Assembly (NCBI GenBank): GCA_030064695.1
Contig: JASHYV010000147.1
Location: 1-11,061 of the forward strand
Reading direction: 5' to 3'
DNA: 11,061 nt
From: Thermoplasmata archaeon
Lineage (GTDB): Archaea; Thermoplasmatota; Thermoplasmata; UBA184
The position numbers and the translations under genes were made by a program. Under the pieces are notes generated by a model that was not told where the DNA came from, ran no database searches, and worked only from the letters and a program-made list of their open reading frames with translations. Positions 5,068-11,061 of this stretch are shown piece after piece (position 1 is the stretch's first letter; each line of letters opens with the position of its first letter).

Positions 5068-6095
5068 TGCGGCCCGTGGGTGCTCGACCCGGGTGGGAAG
5101 CGGCCTGAGAACGCGGCGACGGCCGCAATCACCGCGCCGATCCCGAGCAGGACGCCCGAGCCGATCAAGAGCCAGGTGTCGACGATCGCGGTCGAGGGAG
5201 CGGGCGCCGGGGGCGGAGGGGTCACCCCGACGTAGAGGAGTCCCGACATCCCGTCGCCGAAGTGGCCGGGGACCTCGCACAGGTACTGGTAGATCCCGGG
5301 CCCCTTGACCGTGAAGTTCGCCCAGATCGTCCCGCCGCTGGCCGCCGGCACGTCGACGCTCGAGAGCGGCGGGTGGGAGACGAAGTAGGTGGTGAAGTTG
5401 CTCGGCGTGAGGGTGACGTTCGACTGCGGCACGACCGTGAAGGTGTGGGAGTCGGTGCCGTCGTTCGTGACCAGCACGTCGAGCTCCACCGGATAGTGGG
5501 TCGCGTTGAGCACCGCGAGCGTGTCCGGGACAAAGGCGGGCGTGTTCACCGTCGACTCCTGCAGGAGGACGCCCGGCCCGGTCGAGCTGATGTTGACCTG
5601 CCCGACCATGCCCGACTGGAACTGGTACGGCACGACCGAGACGAACTGGAAGTAATCGAACGCGGTGGAGTCGTTGAACGTCACGTTCGCCCAGCCCTGG
5701 TCGCCGGCGGCGACCGAGACGTTCGCGAGCGAGCCGTTCGCCTCAAACCACGCGTTGAGCTGCGCCGGCGTCCAGCTCCGGTCGAGCGTGTAGCTCGGCA
5801 CCGCGGAGAGGGTGAACGAGTGGGTGTAGTTCCCCTGGTTCACGAGGTGGAACGTCACGTTCGTGCCCTCGGGGACCACCACGAACGTCGGCACGTAGGC
5901 GGGGGCGTCCGTCATGTTGATCGTGACGGTCTCGGCCGCGTCGGCGTGGCCGTAGCCGATGCTCGGGGCGAGGGTGAGCCCGCGGGCGTCCTGCACGGCC
6001 GGCCATCCCACCGCGAGCAGCACGACGGCCGCGATGACCCAGGGCAGCGCCCGACGCCCGGGGCCGGACCGGCGTCGGGACGACGGAGCGCTCAC
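5064..6095 (-). CDS. Two-domain membrane-anchored cupredoxin, one domain degenerate
   Basis: A 343-residue secreted protein. Residues 1-39 are an Arg-rich start (RRR 7-9, RR 14-15) and a hydrophobic helix, usable as a signal peptide or anchor. Two cupredoxin domains follow. Domain 2 (about 185-292) has the full type 1 copper set: H217, C273, H278 and M283 in C-x4-H-x4-M. Domain 1 (about 55-172) aligns in register but reads S153-x4-Q158-x4-M163, with H92 and M163 kept and Cys and the second His lost, so it probably does not bind copper as a blue site. A C-terminal helix (about 307-329) anchors it, after a Pro/Ala-rich linker. Twelve N-glycosylation sequons are present. The start is GTG at 6095; the ribosome site is weak (AGGGA). 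It likely works with the neighbouring oxidase as carrier or docking partner (inference). Confidence 0.87.
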   Translation of the reverse strand: MSAPSSRRRSGPGRRALPWVIAAVVLLAVGWPAVQDARGLTLAPSIGYGHADAAETVTINMTDAPAYVPTFVVVPEGTNVTFHLVNQGNYTHSFTLSAVPSYTLDRSWTPAQLNAWFEANGSLANVSVAAGDQGWANVTFNDSTAFDYFQFVSVVPYQFQSGMVGQVNISSTGPGVLLQESTVNTPAFVPDTLAVLNATHYPVELDVLVTNDGTDSHTFTVVPQSNVTLTPSNFTTYFVSHPPLSSVDVPAASGGTIWANFTVKGPGIYQYLCEVPGHFGDGMSGLLYVGVTPPPPAPAPSTAIVDTWLLIGSGVLLGIGAVIAAVAAFSGRFPPGSSTHGPH

Positions 6096-6132
6096 GGGCT
6101 TTCCCTGACGGCGGCGAGACCTGGGCGGCGTT

Positions 6133-6151
6133 GATATGCGCTAGGTACGAA
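6133..6151 (-). promoter_or_regulatory. Putative promoter of the two-domain cupredoxin gene
   Basis: On the minus strand TTCGTAC (6145-6151), six bases, then CATATC (6133-6138), the same layout as at the other two copper-gene promoters. A start site about 26 bases beyond the box would fall near 6109, leaving a leader of about 14 bases before the GTG at 6095. The 68-base gap that holds it also separates this gene from the operon upstream. Confidence 0.5.
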
Positions 6152-6163
6152 TCCCCGCCCCCG

Positions 6164-7171
6164 TCAGCGCTGGAGCGCCCCGGGCGCGGTCGGGCTCGGC
6201 CCCGCGGAGCCCGAGGGCGTCGTCTCCACCTCGTCCTCGTCGGGCGCGCGCTCGATCCACGGCGCTCCGGGAACCCCCTGGTAGAACCGGCGGAACAGGT
6301 ACGCGATCTCGACCGTCATCACCACCGCCATCACGAGACCGAAGGCCAGGTCGGCCACGTCCTGGCCGCCCGTGGCCACCACCGCGAAGCCCGAGACCGC
6401 CGTCGCGAGGAAGGCGGCCGCGAGCCCCTCGAGCAGCGGGAGCTCCCCGACCTTCACCCGGTCGGGGCGCAGGAGCTCGCGCAGCAGCCAGACGAAGACC
6501 CCGGTCATGAGCAGGCCCATCGCCAGCCCGCCGACCGTGGGGTACGCGGTGACCCAGGGACCGAGCACGGCGGAGGAGGAGAGCGCGACGAGCGCCCCCC
6601 GCTCGACCGGCGCGAGCGGCGCCCACACGACGAGCGCGAACATCACCGCCGCCATCGACCAGAAGAACCAGAGCGAGGTGAGCCCGCCCGCGAGCGTGGG
6701 GAGCGCCGGTCCGGCCGCCCCGGCGTCCGCGACGACGAACAGGACGCCCATCGTCACCTCGGACCCTGTGGTGACGAGCGCGATCGAGGCCGGCCAGAGC
6801 GGGGAGGTCCGGTCGATGCGACGGTCCCGGAACGCGATCAGCCCGATGAACCAGATCCCGGCCGGTCCGACCATCATGAAGTTGAACGCCAGGAGGACGA
6901 ACGTCCAGGAGCTCGTGCCGTTCGAGTTCAGGAAGACGAAGAGCAGGCTCAGGAGCAGCACGCTGCCGCTGAAGATCACCATGAGCGCGAGCAGCGCCTG
7001 CGTGACGAGCGGGGGCCGGCCGCGGACCGGCAGGATCTGCCCCAGGACGAAGATCGTGATCACGATCATGCTGAGCGCGACCACGACGAACGTGATCAGC
7101 GAGGAGTTGACGCCGACCGGAGGCAGGCCGAGCGCGTTCACGTCGGGGCCGACGAGCCGGCCGCGGTTCAA
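6164..7171 (-). CDS. Polytopic membrane protein of unknown family
   Basis: A 335-residue protein with about eight hydrophobic segments (roughly residues 24-47, 55-81, 89-113, 127-148, 166-186, 193-228, 250-268 and 271-290) and a short Pro/Ser/Glu-rich cytoplasmic tail. I do not recognise the family. Notable residues inside or near the membrane are F-N-F-M-M-V-G-P-A-G-I-W-F in the third segment and T-T-G-S-E-V-T-M-G in the fourth, which carries a buried-looking Glu and Met. No His pairs typical of b-type heme ligation stand out. The start is TTG at 7171, preceded at a good distance by GGGGGA; no ATG is available nearby. It is 24 bases after the CBS/ParB-like gene and is probably the last gene of that operon. 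It could be a transporter or a respiratory accessory protein; neither is shown by the sequence. Confidence 0.72.
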   Translation of the reverse strand: MNRGRLVGPDVNALGLPPVGVNSSLITFVVVALSMIVITIFVLGQILPVRGRPPLVTQALLALMVIFSGSVLLLSLLFVFLNSNGTSSWTFVLLAFNFMMVGPAGIWFIGLIAFRDRRIDRTSPLWPASIALVTTGSEVTMGVLFVVADAGAAGPALPTLAGGLTSLWFFWSMAAVMFALVVWAPLAPVERGALVALSSSAVLGPWVTAYPTVGGLAMGLLMTGVFVWLLRELLRPDRVKVGELPLLEGLAAAFLATAVSGFAVVATGGQDVADLAFGLVMAVVMTVEIAYLFRRFYQGVPGAPWIERAPDEDEVETTPSGSAGPSPTAPGALQR

Positions 7172-7195
7172 ATTCCCCCGGTAGGGACGGGGGGC

Positions 7196-8038
7196 TCACT
7201 CGGAGGAGGCGGGGTCCCGGGCGGTCCGGGGCTCGAACCGGCGGAGGAGCTGGGTCGTCACCTCGACGAGCGGGTGGTGGGTCGACCGGTCGATCTCGAT
7301 GTCGTCGACGGTCTTCAGATGGTGCTCGAGGGCGACCCGCTCGAAGCCGGTCTCCTGGCGCGCGAACTCCTCCGGGCGGTCCGAGGTGAGCACGAACGCC
7401 TGGAGCTGCGTGAGCCCCATCTCCCGGGCCGCCAGGGCCCGGTGGTGACCGTCCACGAGGATCCAGGCGTCCCCCTTCTGGACGACCAGCACCGGTTCCG
7501 CGAACCCCCGCTCGAGCTCGTAGCGGCGGCCCTCCAGCTCGTCCTCGAAGACCTTCCACTGGGTCGGCGTGAGCCGGTCGATCGCGACCAGGCCCCGGTG
7601 GATGGAGAACGGGAGCCCGTACCGCTCGCTGAGCAGCTGCTTCAGCGTGTCCGCCTTGGCGGGCGACGCCCGCTCGAAGTGGGAGCGGACGATGTCGAGG
7701 TTGGAGAGGATCCCGCAGAGCCGGCCGTCGCGGTCGATGATGGGGAGGTCGCGGAGCCCGAAGCGGAACATCACGCGGGCGGCGTCGTCGAGCCCGGTCT
7801 CGGGGCTGGCCGTGATCGTGCCGGGCCGGATCAGCCGGGCCAGCGGCGTGTCGCCCCGGTCGTGCTGGCGCAGCAGCTCCTTCGCGCTCACGAACCCCAC
7901 CAGCTTCCCGGCCCCGTCCGTGACGGGGAGGCCGTGGTGCCGGCTGCGCATCAGGCGCTGGATCGCCTCGCGCACGGTCGCGGTCTCGGGGAGGTGCTCG
8001 ACCTCGAGCACCATGTAGTCCTTGACCTGAACGGTCAT
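7196..8038 (-). CDS. CBS-CBS-ParB/Srx-like domain protein (possible free-serine kinase relative)
   Basis: A 280-residue soluble protein. Two CBS domains at about residues 8-58 and 66-120 form a likely adenosyl-nucleotide sensor (G-L-P-V-T-D...G-K-L-V-G-F-V-S and D-L-P-I-I-D...G-I-L-S-N-L-D). They are followed by a ParB/sulfiredoxin-like domain at about 145-220 with the signature I-L-V-D-G-H-H-R (193-200). In archaea this fold includes the ADP-dependent free-serine kinase SerK, and such genes are often misnamed as partition proteins. No helix-turn-helix of true ParB is seen. From memory of SerK, its catalytic Glu after a conserved Pro would fall near Q160 here (P-T-Q), so kinase activity is uncertain. 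The ATG overlaps the gmhA stop as ATGA, so it is co-translated with the heptose genes. Confidence 0.82.
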   Translation of the reverse strand: MTVQVKDYMVLEVEHLPETATVREAIQRLMRSRHHGLPVTDGAGKLVGFVSAKELLRQHDRGDTPLARLIRPGTITASPETGLDDAARVMFRFGLRDLPIIDRDGRLCGILSNLDIVRSHFERASPAKADTLKQLLSERYGLPFSIHRGLVAIDRLTPTQWKVFEDELEGRRYELERGFAEPVLVVQKGDAWILVDGHHRALAAREMGLTQLQAFVLTSDRPEEFARQETGFERVALEHHLKTVDDIEIDRSTHHPLVEVTTQLLRRFEPRTARDPASSE

Positions 8039-8640
8039 CGCGGCGCGACCGGTTGCTCGTCGCGCAGATAGGCGGTGAGCAGGTGCAGCAGGATCAGGTG
8101 CACGTCCTCCGTGTGCTGCATGCTGCCGGACGGAACGATCACCGGGACGTCGACGAGCTCCTTCAGCTTCCCCCCGCCCATCCCCGTGAGCCCGATCGTC
8201 GTGACCCCGATCTCGCGGGCCGCCTTCACGGCCGCGAGCACGTTCGGCGAGTTGCCGCTGCCCGAGATCGCGACCGCGACGTCCCCGCGCACGGCGAGGT
8301 TCTCAAGCGGCTCCACGAAGATGCGCGCGTATTCGGCGTCGTTCGCCCACGCGGTGATCCCCGGGACGTTGTCGTTGAGCGCGACGCAGCGGAACCGCTT
8401 CCGCGCCGGCACGCTGAGGTCCTTCCGCGTGCTCTTCGCGATGTCGATCACGAAGTGCGAGGCGGTGGAGGCGCTCCCGCCGTTGCCGAAGAAGAAGATC
8501 GTCCGGTCCGCCTCGCGGGCCGCGAGGAAGATCGGGACGATCTTCTGCATCGCCTCCAGGAAGTAGGGCGCCTCGATCGCCGACCGGGTCTCGGCGACGT
8601 AGCGGGCCAGGTACGGTTCGAGCGAGGCCAACTCGGTCAT
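8035..8640 (-). CDS. gmhA: SIS-domain phosphosugar isomerase, GmhA-like
   Basis: A 201-residue SIS-domain protein of the GmhA/DiaA type, expected to convert sedoheptulose 7-phosphate to D-glycero-D-manno-heptose 7-phosphate. The sugar-phosphate loop F-G-N-G-G-S-A-S-T-A-S-H-F (51-63) and the second loop S-G-S-G-N-S-P-N-V (126-134) are clear. H181 in E-D-V-H-L lines up with the catalytic His of E. coli GmhA. The catalytic Glu65 of E. coli aligns with D66 here (H-F-V-I-D), a change also found, as far as I recall, in a subgroup of SIS proteins, so exact substrate specificity is less sure. The length fits the family. The ATG overlaps the hddA stop as ATGA and its TGA overlaps the next ATG, so kinase and isomerase are coupled, which supports a heptose role. 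Confidence 0.83.
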   Translation of the reverse strand: MTELASLEPYLARYVAETRSAIEAPYFLEAMQKIVPIFLAAREADRTIFFFGNGGSASTASHFVIDIAKSTRKDLSVPARKRFRCVALNDNVPGITAWANDAEYARIFVEPLENLAVRGDVAVAISGSGNSPNVLAAVKAAREIGVTTIGLTGMGGGKLKELVDVPVIVPSGSMQHTEDVHLILLHLLTAYLRDEQPVAPR

Positions 8641-9614
8641 CGTCCCACGAACAGGATGCGCGATCCTTCCGGCGTGAGCCGCACCGGGAGCCGCTCCATC
8701 GGAGCTAGGGCGTCCGCTATTTGACGGCTCCTCTCCGGCGGATGCATCAGGAGCAGGAAACCGCCTCCACCGGCGCCGGTGATCTTGCCTCCGTAGGCGC
8801 CCGCCGCCTTCGCGGCGGCGTACCTCCGGTCGATCTCCTCGGTCGAGATGCCGCTCGACAGGCCGCGCTTCAGCTGCCAGCCTTCGTCGAGGATCGCGCC
8901 CAGCCGGGCGTACTCTCCGGAGACGATCGCCGTCCGGGCCTCGCCGGCGAGGTCCCGGATCCGGTAGAGGGCGTCGCGGTTGCTGCCGGTCCGGGCGCTC
9001 TGCTCCTTGAGGATGCCCTCGGCCCGGCGCGTGATCCCCGTGTAGAAGAGGGAGAGGTGGTCGCTCAAGTGCTCCCGATCCGCGCGGGAGAGCGGGATCG
9101 GCGAGACCCGGACCGTCTCGTCCGCATGGAAGTCGAAGTACTGGACCCCGCCGAACGCGGCGATGTACTGGTCCTGCTTGCCGACCGTGCCGTTCAGCCG
9201 GTCGATCTCGATCCGGCACGCCTCGTCGGCGAGTTCGGCCGGCTCCTTCAGCAGTCCGCGGTACGCGTAGAGGGCGTTCAAGAGCCCGACGGTCAGCGTC
9301 GACGACGACCCGAGACCAGTCCCTTCCGACGGGATGTCCGCAATCGTGTGGATCTCGAGCGCCTCTGTGACGTCCGCGAGCCGCATCGCCTCCCTCACGA
9401 GTCCGTGCTGGAGCTCCTCCAGCTGGTTCACGTTCTCCGTGCGCGAGTAGGCGACCCGGATCGCCCGGTCGAACTTCGGGTTCACCAGCACGTGGACGTA
9501 CCGGTCGATCGCCGCGCTCGCGACCGCGCCGCCCCCGTGATCCCGGTAGAAGGACGGGAGATCGGTGCCGCCCCCGGCGAAGCTGATGCGGAGCGGGGTC
9601 CGGGTGATGATCAC
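8637..9614 (-). CDS. hddA: GHMP-family D-glycero-D-manno-heptose 7-phosphate kinase-like
   Basis: A 325-residue GHMP kinase with the characteristic HddA start (R-T-P-L-R-I-S-F-A-G-G-G-T-D-L, residues 5-19). The ATP loop is P-S-E-G-T-G-L-G-S-S-S (95-105), G-K-Q-D-Q-Y (145-150) holds the likely catalytic Asp148, and the C-terminal motif is G-G-K-I-T-G-A-G-G-G-G-F (275-286). It would phosphorylate heptose 7-phosphate at C1 on the way to GDP-heptose for glycans. The phosphatase and guanylyltransferase of that route are not in the window. Related GHMP kinases act on other sugars, but the adjoining gmhA favours heptose. The start is GTG at 9614, fixed by the family N-terminus; GAGGAG lies about 20 bases upstream, farther than usual. 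It is 25 bases after the helicase stop. Confidence 0.87.
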   Translation of the reverse strand: MIITRTPLRISFAGGGTDLPSFYRDHGGGAVASAAIDRYVHVLVNPKFDRAIRVAYSRTENVNQLEELQHGLVREAMRLADVTEALEIHTIADIPSEGTGLGSSSTLTVGLLNALYAYRGLLKEPAELADEACRIEIDRLNGTVGKQDQYIAAFGGVQYFDFHADETVRVSPIPLSRADREHLSDHLSLFYTGITRRAEGILKEQSARTGSNRDALYRIRDLAGEARTAIVSGEYARLGAILDEGWQLKRGLSSGISTEEIDRRYAAAKAAGAYGGKITGAGGGGFLLLMHPPERSRQIADALAPMERLPVRLTPEGSRILFVGR

Positions 9615-9639
9615 GGCGACGGGCGCGGCGCGGCTCCTC

Positions 9640-11061
9640 TTATTCGTTGTGGGGGGCCGCTTCGGGGTCGGGCGGAGCGTCCCGGGCGGGAGGGCGGCCG
9701 GCGCCCCGGGACCAGCGGGGCCGGCGGCCGTAGAACTGGCGGGCGATCGAGCCCAGGTCGCCCATCTCGGTGAGGCCGGGGAGCGCGCGCGCGAACTTGG
9801 GGGCCCGCTTGTCGAGCACGATCGCGATGCCCCGGTCGTGCTCGGACCGGATCATGCGTCCGAGGGCCTGGAGGATCGAGCGCTCCGCCGGCGCCTCGAC
9901 GGTGTATTCCCACCCGTTCCGCGACTGGGCGTCGACGAACTGGCGGAGCGCCTCGCGTTTCGCCGTCGGCCGGGGGTACGGGATCCCGACCAGGACCACC
10001 GCTTCGAGCTCCTCGTCGGGGTAGTCGATCCCCTCCGCGAGCCGCCCGCCGGCGACCCCGATCAGGACCGAGGGACCCGGCGCCGACTTCCACGCCTCGA
10101 TCGACCGCCACAGGTCCCCCATCGGGATCTTCGAGTACTCGATGAAGGCGTTCGCGGGGAGCTGGGACTGGAGGCCGGCCTCGAGGACCTTCTGCATCAG
10201 GTCGAAGCTCGGGAAGAAGACCGCCGTCTTCACCGGGAGCGCCTGCAGGACCTCCACCAACCGGTCCGCGATGCGCGTGACCGCGCGCGGATCGGTGCGA
10301 AGCTCCTCGAACCGGGTCGTGACGGTCGGGTCGAAGAGGTACCGCCGGTGCTCGGCCGGGAACGGGGACGGTACGTCGAGCAGCCGGGCCCGATCGCCCA
10401 AGCCCAGCGCGTCCCGGTACTCGGCGAGCGGCGCCAGGGTCCCGGACATGTGCACCGAAAGGTGGCAGTCGAGGATCGGCTGGGCTGGCACGGAAGCGTC
10501 GAGCGAATACGCCTCGAGCGCCGGGCGCGGGATCCGCGTCGCGACCTTCACGTAGCCCGGGGGCTCGAGCTGGGGCCAGGAGAGCAGGGTGAGCGCCACG
10601 GTGTGGACCCACGAGCGCGGGAGGCGGCGCTCGCGCCGGCGCTCCTCGCGGAGATTCTCGCCCCACGTCGCGAGCGCGCCCAGCCACGTGTCGAAGCGGT
10701 GCGAGGTGCCGCCGATCGCGGCGAGCAGCGCCTCCTCGAAGACCCCCGGCGGGAGCACCGCGTCGTCCTCGCGCGCGAGGGCATGGATCAGCTCCTCCAC
10801 CGCCGCGCCGACCAGGTCGAGGAACCGGGTCGCGCTCGGGCCGTCGGGGAGCTGGAAGTCGCCACGGTCGACGACCTCCTGCCGGGCCCTCCGCACCGAC
10901 TCCTGCGGGAGCGCGACGGTCGTGAGCTCGCGAAGGTGGTTCGGGAGGTTGTGCGCCTCGTCGATCACGAGGTCGATCCGCTCGGGTCCGAGGTCCATCC
11001 AGGAGAGCAGCGAGCGGCGGATGTGCGGGTGGAAGAAGAACGCGTACGGCGCCGTCACGAG
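9640..11061 (-). CDS. XPD/Rad3/DinG-type superfamily 2 DNA helicase (partial, N-terminus beyond window)
   Basis: The visible 473 residues are the C-terminal part of an XPD-family helicase. Seen in order from the right edge: A-P-Y-A-F-F-F, motif II V-I-D-E-A-H-N-L (near residue 33), S-G-T-L (motif III, near 210), F-F-P-S-F (motif IV), G-G-R-L-A-E-G-I-D-Y-P (motif V), and Q-A-L-G-R-M-I-R-S-E-H-D-R-G (motif VI). The ATP-binding motif I and the cysteines of the iron-sulfur domain, if present, lie beyond the edge. Family members unwind DNA 5' to 3' in repair. The C-terminus after motif VI ends in an Arg/Pro-rich tail and a TAA stop. It is the first visible gene of a minus-strand run with hddA and gmhA, with which it has no obvious functional tie. 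Confidence 0.9.
   Translation of the reverse strand, partial: LVTAPYAFFFHPHIRRSLLSWMDLGPERIDLVIDEAHNLPNHLRELTTVALPQESVRRARQEVVDRGDFQLPDGPSATRFLDLVGAAVEELIHALAREDDAVLPPGVFEEALLAAIGGTSHRFDTWLGALATWGENLREERRRERRLPRSWVHTVALTLLSWPQLEPPGYVKVATRIPRPALEAYSLDASVPAQPILDCHLSVHMSGTLAPLAEYRDALGLGDRARLLDVPSPFPAEHRRYLFDPTVTTRFEELRTDPRAVTRIADRLVEVLQALPVKTAVFFPSFDLMQKVLEAGLQSQLPANAFIEYSKIPMGDLWRSIEAWKSAPGPSVLIGVAGGRLAEGIDYPDEELEAVVLVGIPYPRPTAKREALRQFVDAQSRNGWEYTVEAPAERSILQALGRMIRSEHDRGIAIVLDKRAPKFARALPGLTEMGDLGSIARQFYGRRPRWSRGAGRPPARDAPPDPEAAPHNE

Noticed and set aside
7196..8038. Chromosome partition protein ParB
   Set aside because: Only the ParB/Srx fold signature DGHHR is present; there is no helix-turn-helix or parA neighbour, and two CBS domains precede it.
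6131..8071. A 646-codon open frame on the plus strand
   Set aside because: Its product is Arg/Glu/His/Asp-rich low complexity, opposite two well-supported minus-strand genes. This is a typical GC-rich shadow frame.
9611..10687. A 358-codon minus-strand frame overlapping the helicase
   Set aside because: The product is Arg/Pro/Ala/Gly-rich with no motifs, while the other minus-strand frame carries helicase motifs II to VI.

Overview
The window is GC-rich (roughly two thirds G+C by eye) and almost fully coding. It looks archaeal, most likely an uncultured high-GC relative of the Thermoplasmata. That is an inference from gene content: an AbrB-PhoU regulator, membrane-anchored blue-copper proteins instead of cytochrome c, an XPD/Rad3-type helicase, many N-glycosylation sequons in the secreted proteins, and promoters that resemble BRE/TATA more than -35/-10. 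No RNA gene, CRISPR array, insertion sequence or other mobile element was seen.

Layout. Positions 1-2246 (minus strand, read from right to left) form a Tat/Rieske operon: tatA, tatC, a second TatA/B-like protein, a small one-helix membrane protein, then a Rieske iron-sulfur protein cut by the window edge. The last three are joined by ATGA stop/start overlaps. Positions 2348-3391 (minus) carry an AbrB-PhoU regulator whose upstream gap holds nested inverted repeats. Positions 3463-6095 are a copper-respiration block. Two minus-strand, membrane-anchored cupredoxin genes flank the only plus-strand unit of the window, a heme-copper oxidase subunit II that is split into a TM1 peptide and a TM2+CuA protein. 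The split subunit II converges on the second cupredoxin gene at a strong hairpin that includes both stop codons. Positions 6164-11061 (minus) are a second operon: XPD-like helicase (partial), GHMP heptose kinase (hddA), SIS sugar-phosphate isomerase (gmhA), a CBS-CBS-ParB-like protein, and a polytopic membrane protein of unknown family.

How the genes may work together. The left and centre describe parts of an archaeal aerobic electron chain. Rieske (with cytochrome b probably beyond the left edge) would pass electrons to a cupredoxin and then to the CuA centre of the oxidase, with the Tat pathway exporting folded metalloproteins such as Rieske. Oxidase subunit I is not in the window. The hddA/gmhA pair would make activated heptose, possibly for surface or protein glycans.

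The most interesting signals are the split subunit II, a recurring TTCRTAC element in every intergenic gap that precedes a transcription unit (three times at the same 6-nt distance from an A/T box), and a two-domain cupredoxin in which one domain has lost its Cys and C-terminal His copper ligands.
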